Source: Aeromonas veronii (GTDB lineage Bacteria; Pseudomonadota; Gammaproteobacteria; Enterobacterales; Aeromonadaceae). Taken from it: a DNA stretch of 64,000 nucleotides. Below, piece after piece: positions 28,898 through 35,862 of the stretch. Positions within the stretch are counted from its first letter, which is position 1. Each line of letters opens with the position of its first letter. A program made the translations under genes and the position numbers. The notes under the pieces were generated by a model. It saw nothing but the letters and a program-made list of their open reading frames with translations, had not been told where the DNA came from and ran no database searches. The stretch covers positions 2,010,501 through 2,074,500 of the forward strand of contig CP101033.1 in NCBI GenBank assembly GCA_041319085.1, given 5' to 3'.

Positions 28898-29188
28898 TTA
28901 GCCGTGTTCTATGGGTGCAACCTCGCGGCGTGCGGCATGCAGCACGTCGGACATTGTTCCCGGGCTGACCCGTCGCACCACATCCACAGGCCGGACACTG
29001 CCCAGCCAGCCATTGGCCGACTGGAACCACACGGCCAGCGCTACAGGACCGCGCTGGGTTTGTAGGACGCTGATGATCTCGGTTAGTTCGGGTGATGCTG
29101 GCAGGTTCAACTCGGCCAGACTGAGGACATAGCCTCGGGCCAGCAGTTCCTCACGCGTTGCTACCCGAAAAGGTGATTTTTCGCCCAT
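28898..29188 (-). CDS. Small protein, possible antitoxin-like or DNA-binding regulator
   Basis: A 96-residue protein, only tentatively placed. The segment ALAVWFQSANGWLGSVRPVDVVRR (about 50-72; WF-x-x-x-N-x-x-L-G-x-x-x-P-x-D) resembles the C-terminal toxin-binding domain of Xre/MbcA/ParS (DUF2384) antitoxins; the front part is short for such a protein. Three phased direct repeats lie just upstream (29212-29266), as expected for autoregulation. No toxin gene (RES type) is adjacent, so the assignment stays weak. Confidence 0.45.
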   Translation of the reverse strand: MGEKSPFRVATREELLARGYVLSLAELNLPASPELTEIISVLQTQRGPVALAVWFQSANGWLGSVRPVDVVRRVSPGTMSDVLHAARREVAPIEHG

Positions 29189-29211
29189 TTTTCTCTCCCC
29201 TGGTGTGAGAC

Positions 29212-29266
29212 ATGTTGAAGGTCAAAAAGAGGTTTTGAAGGTTAAAACAAAGATGTTGAAGGTCAA
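29212..29266. repeat. Three helically phased direct repeats (operator or iteron)
   Basis: ATGTTGAAGGTCAA (29212-29225), GTTTTGAAGGTTAA (29232-29245) and ATGTTGAAGGTCAA (29253-29266). Copies 1 and 3 are identical and copy 2 differs at three positions; spacings are 20 and 21 bp, two helical turns. They lie 23-78 bp before the start of the minus-strand gene at 29188. Confidence 0.7.
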
Positions 29267-29278
29267 TTCTCACAAATT

Positions 29279-29304
29279 ATGCCGATAACCCTATTTATCG
29301 GCAT
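29279..29304. repeat. Inverted repeat, 10-bp perfect stem
   Basis: ATGCCGATAA (29279-29288), loop CCCTAT, TTATCGGCAT (29295-29304). No T tract follows on either strand. Its place downstream of the zot remnant suggests an origin or packaging hairpin of a filamentous phage; this is an inference. Confidence 0.55.
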
Positions 29305-29399
29305 CTGCCCAGAGCGGGAAATCGGCTGCCAGCTATTTATGGTCACAGTGACCCAAATTATGGTGCTTCCTGGGCCCGCAACCTGCCCGCCGTGCGCGA

Positions 29400-29430
29400 G
29401 CGCCCTAGGCCATCGTCTGGCCTAGGGCGC
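29400..29430. repeat. Inverted repeat, 13-bp perfect stem after the zot remnant
   Basis: GCGCCCTAGGCCA (29400-29412), loop TCGTC, TGGCCTAGGGCGC (29418-29430). It lies 15 bp beyond the decayed zot frame and has no T tract. It could be a terminator-like or packaging hairpin of the phage. Confidence 0.55.
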
Positions 29431-29444
29431 CCGGGGTGTTGTCA

Positions 29445-30436
29445 TCAGCGCTTGGCGATCCGGATCCCCTGCTCTCGCGCATCGACCCATAACGACCTGC
29501 CGGTGATCTGCAGAGTCTGGCCCGTTCGGACCACCCATCACAACGATATCCCCCCCTCCTACCTCCAGTGCAGCACATCGGCCCAGGTCAGCGAGACCAT
29601 GCAGTGCCCGTCTGTGCCCTCCTGACAGAAGCCGATGGGTTTTTCCCGCGTATTTCTGCCAGCAGTGGTATGCCAGCATCGGCAACGTGGCCCCAGCGGG
29701 TGCCGCTGGAGTCAGAGTCGGAACGGCGCCGGAGGGTTGCTGGGAGAGCGGTAGTCGCTCCCCTGCCCCGCCTCCAGCTGGGCACGTCCGGTGCGGAGCC
29801 ATTTTTGGCAGCCATGCCGCTGAAACTGGTGCTCATCATCGCCACGCCGAAGCCCATCGCGCCCAACGTAAGGATCGCTTTTTAATGACCTGATACCACG
29901 ACTTGCGCTTATGTTTATTCTCGACTGTTTTTTATACAGAAAAAAGATGGTTTTGTTCAATTTTCGCGTTTAATGAATGGGCTTGTGTTTCGGTTGACAC
30001 GCCGCCTCGCAGTCACTCCACTCATACCAGACGCTATGCTCCTGCGCCCGGGGGCAATACGCGTGCAAGTGGCGGCCGACCAACGCTCGGATGTCCTGGT
30101 CTATCAGACCGGGGGGTCATCAGGATGCAATCTATATCTATAGTGCGGTGACGATGGGTGTTGAGGGCTACGGCGCTCTCGGGGCATTTCGACCCGCTCG
30201 GTCTGGAGGGCCAAAAATGCTGGAATTCGTCCACCACGATCAACGACCCCACTGGTAAATCCCTCCATAGGAGTGGGTCTCATTTGGCGACGACACCTAT
30301 CTTGGCCAATCAGTAATGGTTGAAAAATCAGCCTGCTGCGGTTTTTCGGGTCATCGCTGTCGCGCAGTTCGGCTAGGAGCTCCACACTGCGGAGAGTTTT
30401 TCCGGTGCTGGGTGTGCCGGTGATGAGCGTGCTCAT
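29445..30436 (-). pseudogene. Decayed filamentous-phage assembly gene (zot / gene I)
   Basis: A Zot-type ATPase gene broken by several frameshifts. In one frame MSTLITGTPSTGKTLRSVEL gives the start and Walker A (GTPSTGKT); in another LIVVDEFQHFWPSRPSGSK gives Walker B, followed by ALNTHRHRTIDIDCILMTP, the conserved Zot stretch. VWYEWSDCEA and, after a hydrophobic segment GAMGFGVAMMSTSFSG, GFCQEGTDGHCMVSLTWADV represent the C-terminal part. Zot/pI drives inovirus assembly at the inner membrane. No intact capsid or replication gene remains. The boundaries are approximate. Confidence 0.8.
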
Positions 30437-30494
30437 TCTGTTATCTCCGACTTTTTGGTCACTGTTACCGTTCTCTCGGTAGGAAAGGAGGGAG

Positions 30495-30650
30495 GGATGC
30501 ATCCATCCCGCCATATTTAGAGCGCCACTTGTAGAAGGTGACCGAGCTGATGCTGGGCTCGCGGCAAAGTGCCGGGACAGGGGAGCCCGCCTCGGCCTGG
30601 TTGAGAATGGCAATGATCTGGGCATCGCTAAACCGTGAATTTTTTATGTA
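30495..30650 (-). mobile_element. Truncated IS3-family (IS407-like) orfA
   Basis: The N-terminal ~50 residues of an IS3-family OrfA: KNSRFSDAQIIAILNQAEAG, then VPALCREPSISSVTFYKWRSKYGGMDAS. The frame then runs out of homology into the phage remnant. An AGGAGG-like site and CCCCCAGAAAAACTGAGG upstream (about 30660-30715 on the minus strand) look like the IS left end. The usual ATG appears as ATA. OrfB is absent. Confidence 0.75.
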
Positions 30651-30864
30651 GAACTTCCTCCTGCATTCACAGTACGGGAAAATTCTACTTATGGGCACCT
30701 CAGTTTTTCTGGGGGGGATTACCAACCCTTCGGTTCCGGTTTTTTGAAGCAGAGCCAGTTTATTTTTCCAATACACCATTCGACTGGAATTACGGTTTGC
30801 ATAACACGACCATCCTTTGGCTATAGCCGGAATAGCCATACACTGCCGGCGCTAGATGCGCCGA

Positions 30865-32079
30865 TTAAAAGCGATAAGGCAAGCGCAAGCCAATACTAAA
30901 ATCCGGAGCATCCTGCGTTAAGCCGACAGACCAGTTGATACCAAGAGATAGGGCATCTGTCATTGCCCACGTGCTGCCCATCCCAAAGGTAGCTGCATTT
31001 CCTTCAGAGCCCACCACTTTTTTAAATGAGGTTTGGCCAAGTGCATCAGTTTGGTCCAGCTTGGATTCCTGAGTCAGGCGCTGATTAATATTGAAAGACA
31101 GACTCAACCGCTCATTGAGTGCAAAAGCCAAACCAAAGCCATATTCAAACCAGTCGCCCAGTTTGACGTTGCCTGGCTGCTTACCTTGCGCTGATGAGAT
31201 GTCGTCAAATTCATCTTTCAGGCTTGTACCATAGTTGACGCTCATAAATAAAATCGCTGGATCAAGTGTCTTGACAGCGGAAAATCCTGTGGAAATTTGC
31301 CATAATCCATCACCCGTTGCTAATTCCGAGGGGCTTTGAATATTACCTGATTCTGTGTAATCAAAGGTAATACCATAAGGATCTTTACCGGTAGGTGCCT
31401 TGACTCTGAGATTCCATACTAAATCGGGCCAGTTTCCTGTCTCATTCATCACATGGTAATAACTGGCAAGTGAAATATCCCCAATAGCATTGCTGCTGAT
31501 TGCAACTTCCTCCAGTGATTTGGAGTCATTTTCTTTGCCTGTACTTTGATAGTTGGACTCACGCATTACATAAGGTAGCTGTAGCTCCAGTTGCCAGTCT
31601 TGATTAAAGGTGTAACGCGTTGTTAAATCAGCAACCCATTGATTGGAACGTACCCTGTCAACATTAATCACACCCAAAAAAATGGCATCAAGTGCCAAGA
31701 AACCGCGTAGTGCAAGATCTTTTCGATCGTAATGCTGATAATTGAGACCAAAATCAAACACCCATCTTCGATCAAACACAGTATGCTTTTCCAGAAGAAA
31801 GTCTTCGGTGCTGCGGCTACTGGAGGGGCTGCGTTGGAGTGAACTTGGATCATCTGCTGAAGGTTGCTGTGATAGTTGCACAACGCCACCATTCGCTGCT
31901 GTAGCTTCTGTAATTTTGGCTGCATCAAGTTCATTCTGTAATTCGTGCAATGCCCGATTTTGCAAGATAAGTTGCTGTCGCAGCACCTCGAGTTGCTGTT
32001 CGAGCGTTGCGATTGGCGTAGCCAATACCAGCAGCGGGGAAAAAGCAAAAATGCCTAGTGCTGTGCGAATCATTGTCAT
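30865..32079 (-). CDS. fapF: Fap amyloid outer-membrane secretion channel FapF
   Basis: A 404-residue outer-membrane protein, last gene of the Fap operon. A signal peptide (about residues 1-20, ending in LVLATP) is followed by a coiled coil (ATLEQQLEVLRQQLILQNRA, ~23-55), a Ser-rich linker, and a beta-barrel domain of alternating strands ending in the outer-membrane-type terminus RLPYRF. That architecture (coiled-coil plug plus trimeric barrel) is typical of FapF, which exports Fap subunits. ATG codons at 32079 and 32073 both follow AAGGAC. It lies 75 bp after fapE. Confidence 0.88.
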   Translation of the reverse strand: MTMIRTALGIFAFSPLLVLATPIATLEQQLEVLRQQLILQNRALHELQNELDAAKITEATAANGGVVQLSQQPSADDPSSLQRSPSSSRSTEDFLLEKHTVFDRRWVFDFGLNYQHYDRKDLALRGFLALDAIFLGVINVDRVRSNQWVADLTTRYTFNQDWQLELQLPYVMRESNYQSTGKENDSKSLEEVAISSNAIGDISLASYYHVMNETGNWPDLVWNLRVKAPTGKDPYGITFDYTESGNIQSPSELATGDGLWQISTGFSAVKTLDPAILFMSVNYGTSLKDEFDDISSAQGKQPGNVKLGDWFEYGFGLAFALNERLSLSFNINQRLTQESKLDQTDALGQTSFKKVVGSEGNAATFGMGSTWAMTDALSLGINWSVGLTQDAPDFSIGLRLPYRF

Positions 32080-32154
32080 GTCCTTATGCGCAATGGTATT
32101 TATGGTGCGAGTAAAGTCATCGATGTAGCCTGACAAATCCCATTATAGGAAAGC

Positions 32155-32814
32155 TTAGCGGGAAAACCAGATTTTGGTTTGATTTATGCTTGTAATGCCC
32201 TCACCATTGACTCTATTGAGTTGGAGCAGCCCTTTGCTTAAGTCACTGCCACGAAGTCCTTGCTCAAGAATGACATTGCCATCAGAAGATTTCAGTTGAT
32301 AGCCGATGTAGTGGCTGCTTACTTGGTAATAAGTTTGACCTAATGAACCACTTTGTTGAAATTGTCCCGTTCCAACAATCTGGCCTTCTGGTATCGGGTT
32401 GCTTTGCGGTTGACTGAGACTGGTTTGATTGACGGATTGATTTGCCGTTCCTTGTAATTGCAGTACCTGCACCACACCAGAACCTTTAATATTATTGGAC
32501 TCACTCATTATTGTACTGTCACTCGATATTGATTGTGGGGTGCCGCCAATTCGGATTGCCATGTTTGGTTGTGTGGCGCGAGTGTCAACATTTATACTCA
32601 TCATAGCACTCTGCTGCTGTTGAGCACTAATAAGGGTCGATACGAATTGAATACCAAAGAAAGTGACGCCATTATTGCTGACAAAGCGTCCTCGCAGGGA
32701 AGATAGTTGCTGATCACTTAAATCATAGACAAAGCCTGTGGGTGGGTTGGCCATACTATTTCCTGCCAATATTAGTACAAGTCCGCCCAGCGATAGTTTT
32801 GGTGCAGCGCTCAT
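32155..32814 (-). CDS. fapE: Fap amyloid minor component FapE
   Basis: A 219-residue exported protein with an N-terminal signal segment (KLSLGGLVLILAGNSMA). The mature part contains DLSDQQLSSLRGRFVSNNGVTFFGIQ, a family-typical start, and many Asn/Gln-rich stretches. FapE is a minor fibre or export component. The ATG at 32814 follows GAGGT and lies 10 bp after fapD. Position between fapD and fapF supports the call. Confidence 0.83.
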   Translation of the reverse strand: MSAAPKLSLGGLVLILAGNSMANPPTGFVYDLSDQQLSSLRGRFVSNNGVTFFGIQFVSTLISAQQQQSAMMSINVDTRATQPNMAIRIGGTPQSISSDSTIMSESNNIKGSGVVQVLQLQGTANQSVNQTSLSQPQSNPIPEGQIVGTGQFQQSGSLGQTYYQVSSHYIGYQLKSSDGNVILEQGLRGSDLSKGLLQLNRVNGEGITSINQTKIWFSR

Positions 32815-32824
32815 GATAATAACC

Positions 32825-33502
32825 TCATAACAAATCTTTGTGGCGAAAGCCAAATTCCAATAGTTGTGTTTCAGTAATTGGCGCAAAAAGATCGCCGCTC
32901 CGCTGAAGCGAAAGGGGGGGGGCTGGATTGGCTAAAATATTATTTTTACGGTAGCCTTCCCCAATAATAGCTAGTAAAATTCCATTCCAACTTTTTTTGA
33001 ACTCATTGAAATCAATGATACGGTTGCCTAGCACAGGATCTGCAATATAGACGCGATTTTCACTGTCTATAGCTTTCAAAACAACGAAGTGTTGATACCC
33101 TCGTAAATTAAGCAATGCAATAGTCGGTACTCTTACCTGGCGTAGTTCAGCATCATTAAGCTGATAACCCCGAGCACGCATACCGAGCATTTGTACATAT
33201 TGCTTCATATCAAGCATGGAAAAACCATATTGTTCAACGATAGCAGGATTGGCTATCGCTAACATGCCAGACATGACACGATGTTCATCAGTCTGCTGTT
33301 GATAGGCGTGTCGCAGTATGGTTGCAACAGCAGCAGCACCGCAACTAAAATCAGTATTTTGACGAACAACGCCGATATAACGCTTGTCCATAATACTTAA
33401 CACTGACTTATGGACATCGCCGATATATTTATTATGGTATCCAAGATCAATATTACTGGCATATGCCAGATTACTGAAAAGTATTATGAATAGCCAATAC
33501 AT
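32825..33502 (-). CDS. fapD: Fap system C39-family peptidase FapD
   Basis: A 225-residue periplasmic protein with an N-terminal signal peptide (MYWLFIILFSNLAYA) and a C39 cysteine-peptidase fold. The catalytic Cys is in QNTDFSCGAAAVATILRHAY, His in LRGYQHFVVLKAI, and Asp in VYIADPVLGNRIIDF. FapD is the predicted protease of the Fap operon and is thought to process or assist subunits during export. It follows a strong hairpin after fapC. Confidence 0.9.
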   Translation of the reverse strand: MYWLFIILFSNLAYASNIDLGYHNKYIGDVHKSVLSIMDKRYIGVVRQNTDFSCGAAAVATILRHAYQQQTDEHRVMSGMLAIANPAIVEQYGFSMLDMKQYVQMLGMRARGYQLNDAELRQVRVPTIALLNLRGYQHFVVLKAIDSENRVYIADPVLGNRIIDFNEFKKSWNGILLAIIGEGYRKNNILANPAPPLSLQRSGDLFAPITETQLLEFGFRHKDLL

Positions 33503-33532
33503 ACGTTTCTCTGATGGTTTATTTATAGAGGA

Positions 33533-33557
33533 TTAAAGGGGGCTCCGCCCCCTTTAA
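33533..33557 (-). promoter_or_regulatory. Intercistronic hairpin between fapC and fapD
   Basis: An 11-bp perfect stem (TTAAAGGGGGC at 33533-33543, GCCCCCTTTAA at 33547-33557) with a 3-nt loop. On the minus strand it is followed by TCC, not a T run, so it looks like a stabilising or partially terminating element that would favour the major subunit mRNA. Confidence 0.65.
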
Positions 33558-33574
33558 ATTTAGAGAAATACGTT

Positions 33575-34615
33575 TTAGTTACCTGATGAGCCTGCAGACA
33601 ATGTCAGGTTATTGGCTTGTAGATTATTACTACCTGAAGCCATATTAACCCCGATATTGCCAGTGGCATTCGCAAATGATCCGTCAGAAATCGTCGCCTT
33701 ATTGAAGTTATCTCGGCTGGCGTAAGTATTCACGACCGGTATCATGCCAGTGACAGAGCCTTTAAGCTTAATATCCCCCTCTTCTTCGAAGGTGAATTTT
33801 TTATCACTATGACCATAGTTGCCAGATCTTGAGTAGTTATCATCTCCATCATGGCCGCTATGACCTCTGGTTTCTTTTCCAGTTCCTTCATAAGAGCCTT
33901 TTGCTTTGAGATCCAGTGCTACAGCATACTCATCGATAACTTTGGTTTCGACCAACCCTTTGCTGGTTACCATGTTACCAGCACTTGTCTGGCTATTGTT
34001 GGCAGTAGCATTAACATTGAGTTGTGTACTTGTAATATCCGCAACTGCAGCAGCAAGATTGTTTGCTTGGACATTGCCAGTCCCGGATGCTACGTTGACT
34101 CCTATATTACCAGCGGCATTACCAAAAGAGTCCTTAATGCTTGCGCTATTTTGGTTGCCTTTATTAGTCGTAGTATTACCCTTCGCCGCCTGGTCAGAAT
34201 TAATAACTGCATTTACTGAGGCAAAGGTTAATGGAGCAGGATGGCCAGTTTTAGGTGGCATGGTACGTGATGCCGTATCACCGCTGGTAATAAATTCCGC
34301 ATCCAGCGCGGCTAAGGCTGCATTATTAGACTGCACGTTACTATCACCGGCAGTAACGTTAACCCCCACATTACCAGAGACATTACCAAAGGAGCCATTA
34401 ATACCACTGGTATTGTCATTGCGCACATTAGTGCTTTCATTTCCGCCACATTTATCTTTGCATCCTCCACTTAACTGCTCGGTGTTGACCGTAGCATTAG
34501 CTGAAGGTGTAAGTATAGGGTGGCCATTATAACCCCCATTTGCATAGGCAGCACCTGACAATGCAAATAAAACTGCAGAGGCCAAAGAGGTGATAAGAGG
34601 TAGTTGTACACGCAT
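33575..34615 (-). CDS. fapC: Fap major amyloid subunit FapC
   Basis: A 346-residue secreted fibre subunit. A signal peptide (LITSLASAVLFALSGAAYA) precedes three imperfect amyloid repeats, best seen as SFGNVSGNVGVNVTAGDSN (R1), SFGNAAGNIGVNVASGTGN (R2) and SFANATGNIGVNMASGSNN (R3), each followed by (V/L)QxNN. The linkers are of unequal length and the second carries a charged His/Asp/Gly segment. The only cysteines form C-K-D-K-C near the mature N-terminus, unlike the C-terminal Cys motif of Pseudomonas FapC. The ATG at 34615 follows GGAG. Confidence 0.9.
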   Translation of the reverse strand: MRVQLPLITSLASAVLFALSGAAYANGGYNGHPILTPSANATVNTEQLSGGCKDKCGGNESTNVRNDNTSGINGSFGNVSGNVGVNVTAGDSNVQSNNAALAALDAEFITSGDTASRTMPPKTGHPAPLTFASVNAVINSDQAAKGNTTTNKGNQNSASIKDSFGNAAGNIGVNVASGTGNVQANNLAAAVADITSTQLNVNATANNSQTSAGNMVTSKGLVETKVIDEYAVALDLKAKGSYEGTGKETRGHSGHDGDDNYSRSGNYGHSDKKFTFEEEGDIKLKGSVTGMIPVVNTYASRDNFNKATISDGSFANATGNIGVNMASGSNNLQANNLTLSAGSSGN

Positions 34616-34746
34616 TTTATCGATCTCCACTGAGCTATTAAATTAATCAGTTAAGAACTTATCTGGCTCATTCAGAAATAGGAGCACTTGTAATCAAGTA
34701 ATGACTCATGCCTATTGTCTTGAATTTGCCTCCGTTGCAATCGACA

Positions 34747-35406
34747 TCAGTGAGATGTCATACTCCTGTTTGTCAAAGGCAAGGTAACCATATTAATTGC
34801 CTGGTTGCCTTGTCCTGCGACTTGGTTAATCTGAATAACACCAGCGCTGCCACTGAGCGCAGATTTATCCAGCGATATTTTTGTGGTGAGTTTGTCTTCA
34901 TCTCTCTGATGATGGCTTAATTCATTACGTGCTATCGTATTACTTAAATATACATCCATAACATCATTTGATGAGAAATTATTTTTTGTATTTTCAAGTA
35001 ATGAAATTGACAGGACATTGACCTGTTGGTTAGCCACCCCGGCACTTTGATTTAACGAGATCAATCCTTGATTTTTTGAGAGAGCGCCAGAATTTATTGC
35101 CACTTCCTGCACACCTGATAATGGCAGCTGGCCAGACAATTGTAGTCTGCTTTTAATCTTTGCAGCTTGACCTGTAGAGATGCTTGCTATGTTGCTTTGT
35201 TGGTTAAGTTCACCAGCAACAATATTGACCGCCAAACGCCCCTTAATATTATTTAATGTATTAGCACCGATGTTGCTGTAGTTGTTACTAGCAATAGCTT
35301 GCTGCGGCGCTTGCTGCGGCTGCTGCGGCAGGTTTTGCGCAAATGAGTCATTAGCTATTAGCACCATCAGGGCGATGGTAGAGATAGTCCACCTTTTCAT
35401 ACTCAT
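34747..35406 (-). CDS. Fap operon first gene, FapA/FapB-like repeat protein
   Basis: A 219-residue exported protein with a signal peptide (ISTIALMVLIANDSFA) and a Gln/Pro-rich start (NLPQQPQQAPQQA). It contains repeats of the type G-x-(I/L)-x-(I/L)-N-Q-x-A-G-x-x-N-Q-Q-(V/I)-N, such as LISLNQSAGVANQQVNVLS and VIQINQVAGQGNQAINMVT. Pseudomonas fap operons have fapA (chaperone-like) and fapB (nucleator) before fapC; only one gene is here and it could stand for either. The start follows AGGAGG and lies just downstream of a sigma-54 promoter. Confidence 0.72.
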   Translation of the reverse strand: MSMKRWTISTIALMVLIANDSFAQNLPQQPQQAPQQAIASNNYSNIGANTLNNIKGRLAVNIVAGELNQQSNIASISTGQAAKIKSRLQLSGQLPLSGVQEVAINSGALSKNQGLISLNQSAGVANQQVNVLSISLLENTKNNFSSNDVMDVYLSNTIARNELSHHQRDEDKLTTKISLDKSALSGSAGVIQINQVAGQGNQAINMVTLPLTNRSMTSH

Positions 35407-35440
35407 ACGCGGCCTCCTGCCAATCCGTCATCATGAATAA

Positions 35441-35455
35441 GCAAATATGAGGCCA
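35441..35455 (-). promoter_or_regulatory. Sigma-54 promoter of the fap operon
   Basis: On the minus strand TGGCCTCATATTTGC, matching TGGC-N7-TTGC with the invariant GG and GC ten bases apart. The predicted transcript start is ~22 bases before the fapA/B start codon. A sigma-54 activator gene is divergent. Confidence 0.85.
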
Positions 35456-35811
35456 TAAATATAACTATTTGATTTTATTTGAATTGTGTAAATAGAACTC
35501 TATTGATCAATCAATACTGAGATGGTTTTTGCTGGGTAGAAATGTAAGTTACTGATTTTATTTGTCTCAAAAATTATGCAGGATCTTATTTTTGCAACTA
35601 TGGTTTGTGGCACATAAAGATACGAAGTAGAAGAGTCTTCTGGATCACCTACTTTTCTACCTCTCAATGGAATTCGATTGAGGTGGCAATCGCGTACCAA
35701 AAATCAAAAATGAGTTTACTTGTGACAATTAATTACAAGTTTTGGTGTTGCTAGAAAATAATCATTGTTAATTATGATGATGAATGGGCCTCAAGAAAAA
35801 ATCTCTCACCT

Positions 35812-35846
35812 CCATTAACCATTAACCATTAACCATTAACCATTAA
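35812..35846 (+). repeat. Five tandem copies of CCATTAA
   Basis: Five uninterrupted heptanucleotide units directly abut the AAGGGGG ribosome-binding site of the sigma-54 activator gene. The repeat lies in the promoter or leader, so slippage would change spacing by 7 bp per unit. Confidence 0.95.
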
Positions 35847-35862
35847 GGGGGCACTGTTAGTG

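Noticed and set aside
29279..29304. Second dif-like Xer site (TAA-6 bp-TTA symmetry)
   Set aside because: Beyond the inner bases the arms do not match the XerC or XerD consensus; it is better read as a plain hairpin.
30865..35406. Curli (csg) operon
   Set aside because: No CsgG-type lipoprotein or CsgD. A C39 peptidase and a coiled-coil beta-barrel porin next to the repeat proteins are Fap features.
35812..35846. CRISPR-like array
   Set aside because: The units are 7 bp with no spacers and no cas genes nearby; it is a simple tandem repeat.
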